DNA of 10,057 nucleotides from an uncultured Atopobiaceae bacterium (GTDB taxonomy: Bacteria; Actinomycetota; Coriobacteriia; Coriobacteriales; Atopobiaceae). A program made the translations under genes and the position numbers. Positions 6,115-10,057 of this stretch are shown here, in pieces; the first letter of the stretch is position 1, and each line of letters opens with the position of its first letter. Location of the stretch: positions 1-10,057 of the forward strand of contig CAAGLU010000019.1 of assembly GCA_900770865.1 (NCBI GenBank), written 5' to 3'. The notes under the pieces are model-generated. The model saw nothing but the letters and a program-made list of their open reading frames with translations, ran no database searches and was not told the origin of the DNA.

Positions 6115-6477
6115 CTACCCCAGCACGCCTGCGACCACCAACACAACGATAAGCACCACCACGGCCACAGCAGCAATCGCCACAACACGTAGCGTGTCGC
6201 GCCGCGCCTGCTCGCGGCGGCGTCGTGCGTAGACCTGCGCCTCGGCATCGCGTGCGTCAACCGCACCATAGCTGACCGTCTCGTATGGAGACCCTGTTGA
6301 CATGCGCCGGGCGGGAGCAGCCTGGCGCTCCGCAGGCGCAGCGGGAGATGCACTCGCCGCGCGCCGGCGTCCATCGCGACCGGCCGTGTTGCCATCATGC
6401 CGCGACGCCGTGGGAGGCACGTGCACGGCCCCGGAGGCCGCGCGAGCACCCTTTGACTTCCTGTCAAACAACGCCAT
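6115..6477 (-). CDS. Basic protein with C-terminal membrane anchor
   Basis: A 120-aa hypothetical protein starting at ATG 6477 behind a GGGGG ribosome binding site; the open frame upstream has no such site. Residues 1-96 are Ala/Arg/Pro-rich, low-complexity and probably disordered. A single hydrophobic helix at the very end (about 97-118) would leave the bulk in the cytoplasm, like a tail-anchored protein. Just before the helix lies YARRRREQARRD (83-94), which closely resembles YAERHRKEQRSR just before the membrane helix of the polysaccharide deacetylase encoded next door, suggesting a shared anchoring or targeting segment. The gene lies downstream of the deacetylase on the same strand, 176 bp away, with its own promoter candidate (6556-6583). 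Function unknown. Confidence 0.65.
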   Translation of the reverse strand: MALFDRKSKGARAASGAVHVPPTASRHDGNTAGRDGRRRAASASPAAPAERQAAPARRMSTGSPYETVSYGAVDARDAEAQVYARRRREQARRDTLRVVAIAAVAVVVLIVVLVVAGVLG

Positions 6478-6488
6478 GAGAGACCCCC

Positions 6489-6512
6489 GCCCCCATCGGG
6501 GCAGCTGGCCCC
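6489..6512 (-). promoter_or_regulatory. Two mutually exclusive hairpins next to a ribosome binding site
   Basis: In the minus-strand leader, GGGGC (plus 6512-6508) can pair with GCCCC (6502-6498), and that same GCCCC can instead pair with GGGGC at 6493-6489 through a GATG loop. The second form abuts the GGGGG ribosome binding site (6488-6484) of the 120-aa protein gene. In such G/C-rich sequence this may be chance. Confidence 0.3.
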
Positions 6513-6555
6513 AAACGATGCGACGCGCCGAGAAGGGCGCGCCGCCTGCACTCTG

Positions 6556-6583
6556 ATGATACCGAGACGCCCCGACCCAGCAA
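6556..6583 (-). promoter_or_regulatory. Predicted promoter of the 120-aa membrane protein gene
   Basis: On the minus strand: -35 TTGCTG (plus 6578-6583), a 16-nt spacer and -10 TATCAT (plus 6556-6561). The -10 matches consensus at 5 of 6 positions; the -35 keeps the TTG core only. Transcription would start near 6549, leaving a leader of about 70 nt. Confidence 0.45.
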
Positions 6584-6623
6584 CCCGTCGCCACGCAAGT
6601 TCCGACACACTGACATGTAGCTT

Positions 6624-6647
6624 GAAAGCCCCTGGCAGGCGAGAGGC
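6624..6647 (-). terminator. Weak terminator after the polysaccharide deacetylase gene
   Basis: On the minus strand, GCCTCT and AGGGGC (6-bp stem, one wobble, 8-nt loop) are followed by TTTC, starting 7 nt after the stop codon. The stem is short and the T-run is only three, so termination would be partial and read-through into the 120-aa protein gene is possible. Confidence 0.35.
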
Positions 6648-6653
6648 GCTACG

Positions 6654-8084
6654 CTACCCCATGCCATGCGCCGCCTGGTACTCGAAGCTTCCCAGCTCGT
6701 AGGTGCCAAACACGCGCATGCGCTTGAGCTGCATGGGATCGTCACCCGGATGCACCTGCCCGTACTGCGTGGTAAACGCGAGAAGGAAGCCGGCCTGCTC
6801 TACCCCTGCAGGCGCCGCGTCGGAGACGTCGCCAAACGGATAGGCAAAGGCATCGCTCGTCTTGAGGATGTCCGCGGACTGCTTGAGGTCCTCGGCGACC
6901 TCGTCGGAGGTGAGGTCGTAGATGCGCCCGCCATGGCCCTTGCCCGAGGTGCCCGCCCGGTGCAGATCGTACGAGTGCGACTGGAAGTCCACGTAGGGGC
7001 TGGCGTAGTTCGAGAGCTTGTCCTGGATATCACTGTCGCTGCAGATAACAAACGAGGTAGCAGGGATCTTGTGGTTCTCGAGCAGCGGAATCGCATAGGT
7101 GAGGAAGCCCTCGGAGCCGTCGTCGAAGGTGAGCACCACCGACTTTGCCGGCAGCGAGTGGCCACCCTCGATGTAGGCACGCACCTCGGCCCACGACGGG
7201 AAGTAGTAGCCGTTCTCGTTGAGCCAAGAGAGCTGCTGGTCAAGCAGGGTGGTCGAGATGAGGTTCTGGTCGCTCGAGGCACCTTCGGGAGGGTTTGCCG
7301 CATCATAGACGTCGTGGTACATGAAGACCGAGATGCCGTCGTCGTCCCAACCGCCGTCAACGTCGTCCACCACGTGCACGGTCCGCGTGGCTGTGGCCAC
7401 CATGCCCGCGGAGTCCTCGACGGTATACGTCACGGTGTAGTCCCCCAGCGTCGTGGTGTCGACCTCCCCCGAGGCCGTGACCTTGTCCGTAATCATGCCG
7501 TCCGTACGGTCGTGCGCATAGCAGCCGCCGTCCACATAGCCCTCGCCGCGCTTGACGTAGGTGTCCGCGCTGCCACCCAGCGTCATAACGATGCTGCCAT
7601 CATTCTGGGTGCCAGTGGCCTGGGCGTTCTGTGTGATGCTCTGCGAACCGCTCGCCCCCTGGCTCGCGGGCTCGCTGCCGCTGACAGAGCCGCCAGCATC
7701 TGGCAGCAAGGACCCCACCCCGCCGCGGGCAACTACGATGCCAACAACGAGCAGGACCACACAGGCAACGGCGATGAGAACCCCGCGGCGCACGACGCGC
7801 GAGCGCTGCTCCTTGCGGTGGCGCTCGGCGTAGGTACGAGCCTGCTCTGCCCTGGCGGGAGGCTGTGCGCCAGGCACAACGCCCGGCCGCAGCACGCGCA
7901 CGTCGCTTGCCGACTGACGGCGACGCTGGCCGCCCCGCTGGCCTCGCTGCTGCGCGCGCCTCTGGGCGTCGCTCGCGGAACCGGAGCCGGCGACCTTCTC
8001 GACCGGATCCTCTGGCACGTAGCGCGAAACGCGAATGTCGTCACGCCCTTCGCGACCCTTGTAGTTGTTCTCCCTGTTTGCCAT
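6654..8084 (-). CDS. Membrane-anchored polysaccharide deacetylase (NodB domain) with Ig-like domain
   Basis: A 476-aa envelope enzyme. The order is: a long basic, Gln/Arg-rich cytoplasmic region (1-100); one membrane helix (about 101-119); a Ser/Gly-rich spacer (about 120-160); a bacterial Ig-like (DUF5011/HYR-type) domain (about 163-238, with GDYTVTYTVEDSAGMVATATRTVHV); and a NodB-homology carbohydrate esterase 4 domain (about 251-470). Catalytic motifs are present: MYHDV (255-259); TFDDG (319-323) with base Asp321 and metal ligand Asp322; HSYDLH with metal ligands His370 and His375 (the second in place of HxxxH spacing, HSxxxH); and YPFGD (415-419). CE4 enzymes remove N-acetyl (or O-acetyl) groups from peptidoglycan or other cell-wall glycans outside the membrane. 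The ATG at 8084 has only a weak GGTGATGG site before it. It is divergent from a glycosyltransferase gene, suggesting a joint role in a surface glycan. Confidence 0.88.
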   Translation of the reverse strand: MANRENNYKGREGRDDIRVSRYVPEDPVEKVAGSGSASDAQRRAQQRGQRGGQRRRQSASDVRVLRPGVVPGAQPPARAEQARTYAERHRKEQRSRVVRRGVLIAVACVVLLVVGIVVARGGVGSLLPDAGGSVSGSEPASQGASGSQSITQNAQATGTQNDGSIVMTLGGSADTYVKRGEGYVDGGCYAHDRTDGMITDKVTASGEVDTTTLGDYTVTYTVEDSAGMVATATRTVHVVDDVDGGWDDDGISVFMYHDVYDAANPPEGASSDQNLISTTLLDQQLSWLNENGYYFPSWAEVRAYIEGGHSLPAKSVVLTFDDGSEGFLTYAIPLLENHKIPATSFVICSDSDIQDKLSNYASPYVDFQSHSYDLHRAGTSGKGHGGRIYDLTSDEVAEDLKQSADILKTSDAFAYPFGDVSDAAPAGVEQAGFLLAFTTQYGQVHPGDDPMQLKRMRVFGTYELGSFEYQAAHGMG

Positions 8085-8153
8085 GAGCCATCACCAATCC
8101 GATCGAGGCCGCCCAACCCGGCCTTCTCGAGCTTAAAGGATAGCAAACGCCGT

Positions 8154-8170
8154 GGGCTACAATTGAGCCC
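8154..8170 (+). promoter_or_regulatory. Possible -10 element and dyad upstream of the glycosyltransferase gene
   Basis: TACAAT (8158-8163) matches the -10 consensus at 5 of 6 positions, with TTAAAG (8133-8138) as a poor -35 at a long spacing. The -10 sits inside GGGCT-N7-AGCCC (8154-8170), an inverted repeat that could be an operator, conceivably for the MarR-like domain encoded just downstream. An AGGAGG at 8183-8188 lies about 40 nt before the start and serves no visible start codon. Confidence 0.35.
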
Positions 8171-8225
8171 TGCGTACCCAACAGGAGGCACGCACGCAGG
8201 CATCGGTCTCGTCGAGAGGGGCGTC

Positions 8226-9602
8226 ATGCCCAAGGTAAGCATCATCGTTCCCGTCTACAACGCCCAGGAAACGCTGCGCAGGTGCGTCGACAGCATCCTG
8301 GGGCAGGAGTATCGCGACTACGAGCTCATCCTGGCAGACGACGGCAGCACGGACTCCTCACCCGCCCTTTGCGACGAGTACGCCGAGAAGGACAGCCGCG
8401 TGCGCGTGCTCCACAAGGAGAACTCCGGCGTCTCGGACACGCGCAACAAGGCGCTTGATGCCGCGCAAGGAGACTACGTGCAGTTTCTCGACTCGGACGA
8501 CTGGATTGCCCCCGAGGCCACGCGCCTTCTCGTGCGCGCCATGGAGGACAACGACTGCGACATGGTCATCGCAGACTTCTACCGCGTGATTGGCAGCAAG
8601 GTCTCGCGCAAGGGCGACATCGACGCCGAGGGCGTACTCTCGCGCGAGGAGTTTGGCGACTACATGATTCAGAACCCCTCGGACTTCTACTTTGGCGTGG
8701 TGTGGAACAAGCTCTACCGCCGCGACATCATCGAGAAGTACCACCTGCGCATGGACGTCACGCTCAGCTGGTGCGAGGACTTCATCTTCAACATGGAGTA
8801 CGAGCTGCACTGCAAGCGCATCTACCCGCTGCAGGTCCCCGTCTACTACTACGTGCGAACCAGGGGCTCGCTGGCCAGCCAGGGCGCCAACCCCGCCAAG
8901 GTCGTCCAGATGAAGCTCAACGTGATCGAGTACTACAACGACTTCTACAAGCAGGTCTTTGACGAGGAGGACTACCGCGCGCGCCGCCCCGACATTTACC
9001 GCTTCTACATCGAGTCCGCCGGCGACGGCGACATCATGCCGTGGCAGCGCTCGGCCAAGCTGGGCGAGGAGCGCGTGCCCGTCTACGTGAACCCCGAGAT
9101 GGAGGCTGACACGCTTCTGGGGCTGTACCTCGAGGAGAAGCTGGTCGAGAGGAACCTCGAGCTTGTGGCGGCGCGGTTTGCCCTCACCCCGCGCGACGTG
9201 CGGCTTCTTGCGTTCGTGCGGCTGGGCACGGTCTTCTCGGGCCGAGAAGAGCTGGCGGACTACTGCGGCCTCTCCACGCTCCAGCTGGCGCGCACCTTGC
9301 AGCGGCTGCAGTCAAAGCGCCTGGTCACCGTGGAGACGCGCGTGGAGCGCGCTGAGGCGGGCGACGAGACCGCTGCCGTTGCCGCCGCAGCTCCCGGTGC
9401 CGCCGCGGCCACCGGGGCCACGAAGACCAAGCTCCTCGTGGTCAAGCCTACCGAGCAGGCACAGCCCGTGATGGAGGCCATCGTGCAGGCGCTTCGCGAC
9501 TGCGACCGCGTACGCTGCTCGTCCATGGACGAGGACGAGGCCAACCGCTATCGGAGTGACCGCAAGAAGGCGCTCGAGAGTATCCGGCGCACGCTGGCAT
9601 AG
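8226..9602 (+). CDS. GT2 glycosyltransferase fused to a C-terminal MarR-like winged-helix domain
   Basis: A 458-aa protein starting at ATG 8226 after GAGAGGGG; the frame is open far upstream but that part is the antisense of the deacetylase gene. Residues 1 to about 265 are a family 2 GT-A glycosyltransferase: VSIIVPVYNAQETLRRCVDS (4-23), the nucleotide-binding DDGSTD (38-43), the metal-binding DSDD (89-92) after GDYVQF, and CEDF (183-186) with the likely base. It transfers a sugar from a nucleotide-sugar donor, probably to a surface polysaccharide. Residues about 292-458 look like a whole MarR fold: an N-terminal helix; LTPRDVRLLAFV (320-331); a helix-turn-helix, REELADYCGLSTLQLARTLQRLQSKRLVTVE (340-370); a wing widened by an Ala-rich insert (about 380-400); VKPTEQAQPVMEAI (406-419); and a closing helix. 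Residues 266-291 form the junction. No frameshift explains it. The fusion is odd; its regulatory meaning is unknown. Confidence 0.85.
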   Translation: MPKVSIIVPVYNAQETLRRCVDSILGQEYRDYELILADDGSTDSSPALCDEYAEKDSRVRVLHKENSGVSDTRNKALDAAQGDYVQFLDSDDWIAPEATRLLVRAMEDNDCDMVIADFYRVIGSKVSRKGDIDAEGVLSREEFGDYMIQNPSDFYFGVVWNKLYRRDIIEKYHLRMDVTLSWCEDFIFNMEYELHCKRIYPLQVPVYYYVRTRGSLASQGANPAKVVQMKLNVIEYYNDFYKQVFDEEDYRARRPDIYRFYIESAGDGDIMPWQRSAKLGEERVPVYVNPEMEADTLLGLYLEEKLVERNLELVAARFALTPRDVRLLAFVRLGTVFSGREELADYCGLSTLQLARTLQRLQSKRLVTVETRVERAEAGDETAAVAAAAPGAAAATGATKTKLLVVKPTEQAQPVMEAIVQALRDCDRVRCSSMDEDEANRYRSDRKKALESIRRTLA

Positions 9603-9634
9603 GGCGGCCGGCGCTTCTCGGCATCGTTACGGCT

Positions 9635-9674
9635 CGGGCCGGTCGCGCGGGATTCCCGCACGGCCGGCCCGTTT
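9635..9674 (+). terminator. Strong intrinsic terminator after the glycosyltransferase gene
   Basis: The 17-nt arms at 9635-9651 and 9655-9671 pair over nearly their whole length (one G-U wobble, one C-A mismatch) around a 3-nt ATT loop, and are followed by TTT. It begins 32 nt after the stop codon at 9602. The minus-strand reading has no T-run, so it mainly ends plus-strand transcripts. Confidence 0.75.
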
Positions 9675-9679
9675 GCCAT

Positions 9680-9776
9680 GCGTTCGGAACGCCACGTATT
9701 CGGTTCGCCACACATTCGGAGTGCGATTGTGTATCGACCTGCGCGCGGTACACATTCGGGTACGAATCTGTATCCG
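9680..9776. repeat. Cluster of TTCGG-centred dyad repeats
   Basis: TTCGG occurs at 9683, 9699, 9715 and 9755 (steps of 16, 16 and 40). Three copies are dyads: GCGTTC-G-GAACGC (9681-9693, perfect); ACACATTCG with CGATTGTGT (around 9712-9732, one mismatch); and TACACATTCG with CGAATCTGTA (9749-9772, one mismatch). The last two are also direct repeats of each other, with one gap. The cluster lies between convergent genes, after a terminator. It may be an extragenic repeat element or protein-binding sites; nothing coding was seen in 9603-9830. Confidence 0.5.
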
Positions 9777-9830
9777 CGCGCCTGGCGCAGCACGCCATCC
9801 TGCCCGCGCCGGGCGCCGGAAGGCCCTTCT

Positions 9831-10057
9831 CTACCCCTGCGTGGGAGCCTCGGGCATGACCGTGTCGACGTACCCGCGAATGATCGAGCAGGAGTTGCGC
9901 ATCGCGCGACGCTCGTCGTAGGAGAGGTCAATCTCGAGCACGGCATCAATGCCGTTGGAGCCCACGATGCAAGGCGTACCCGCGGAGATACCGCTCTCGC
10001 CGTACTCGCCCTCGAGGTGCACCGAGAGGGGCAGCATGCGCTTCTCGTTGTGCAGGA
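9831..10057 (-). CDS. ldh: L-lactate dehydrogenase (C-terminal fragment)
   Basis: The last 75 codons of a cytoplasmic LDH/MDH-superfamily enzyme, cut by the right edge of the window and ending at TAG 9831. The visible part reads LHNEKRMLPLSVHLEGEYGE, then GISAGTPCIVGSNGIDAVLE and IDLSYDERRAMRNSCSIIR. This is the conserved C-terminal pattern of bacterial L-lactate dehydrogenases (…E-K-x-V-(L/M)-P-V-S, L-x-G-E-Y-G, P-x-(I/V)-(V/I)-G-x-x-G-(I/V)) that reduce pyruvate to lactate with NADH. The catalytic His and the substrate-specificity loop lie outside the window, so a malate dehydrogenase of the LDH-like group cannot be fully excluded. The tail after the last helix (GYVDTVMPEAPTQG) is slightly long. 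A lactate dehydrogenase fits a fermentative Olsenella-like organism. It converges on the glycosyltransferase gene. Confidence 0.82.
   Translation of the reverse strand, partial: LHNEKRMLPLSVHLEGEYGESGISAGTPCIVGSNGIDAVLEIDLSYDERRAMRNSCSIIRGYVDTVMPEAPTQG

Noticed and set aside
6666..8225. A plus-strand frame open for about 520 codons upstream of, and in frame with, the glycosyltransferase
   Set aside because: It is the antisense of the deacetylase gene, which carries all NodB motifs. The glycosyltransferase begins naturally at ATG 8226 with a ribosome binding site. Long antisense frames are expected in GC-rich DNA.

Overview
The window is GC-rich, densely coded Gram-positive actinobacterial chromosome. 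Gene content (an LDH-type lactate dehydrogenase, a DeoR/1-phosphofructokinase pair, a LysR/EamA pair, and envelope polysaccharide enzymes with basic N-termini) and the purine-rich ribosome binding sites fit a lactate-producing member of the Coriobacteriia (Olsenella/Atopobium/Collinsella type). That placement is an inference from content and style, not from a marker gene. No tRNA, rRNA, CRISPR array or transposase was seen.

Layout. (a) 1-1748, minus strand: a fructose-utilisation operon in the order DeoR-family regulator (fruR-like), 1-phosphofructokinase (fruK; stop and start overlap by 4 bp), then after 18 bp the start of a PaaI-like hotdog thioesterase cut by the window edge. Its upstream region (about 1749-1940) has a good sigma70-type promoter, four 10-bp direct repeats covering the -35 side, and a 12-bp hairpin at the predicted 5' end of the transcript. 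(b) 1989-2333, minus: a small four-helix membrane protein, divergent from 2444-3319, plus: a membrane-anchored protein with an extracellular DUF5412-like beta domain. (c) 3341-4198, minus: a LysR regulator, divergent from an EamA/DMT exporter (4353-5276, plus). A TACATGA-N7-TCATGTA palindrome lies between them. (d) 5277-5834: about 560 bp without a gene but with much structure: a 13-bp direct repeat at a 40-bp step, a two-tier palindrome, and a degenerate 16-bp tandem array. (e) 5835-8084: an 83-aa single-helix protein (plus), then a 120-aa basic protein with a C-terminal helix (minus) and a large membrane-anchored NodB-type polysaccharide deacetylase with an Ig-like domain (minus). The last two share a juxtamembrane motif. 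(f) 8226-9602, plus, divergent from the deacetylase: a GT2 glycosyltransferase carrying a complete MarR-like winged-helix domain at its C-terminus, followed by a strong terminator. (g) 9675-9830: dyad repeats around TTCGG, then the 3' end of an L-lactate dehydrogenase gene (minus) running off the right edge.

Working picture: fructose-1-phosphate made by an unseen PTS is phosphorylated by FruK, with the DeoR protein probably sensing it. LDH disposes of the resulting reducing equivalents as lactate. The deacetylase and the glycosyltransferase are a plausible cell-envelope glycan pair. The most unusual items are the glycosyltransferase-MarR fusion and the two repeat-rich intergenic regions (5371-5656 and 9680-9776).
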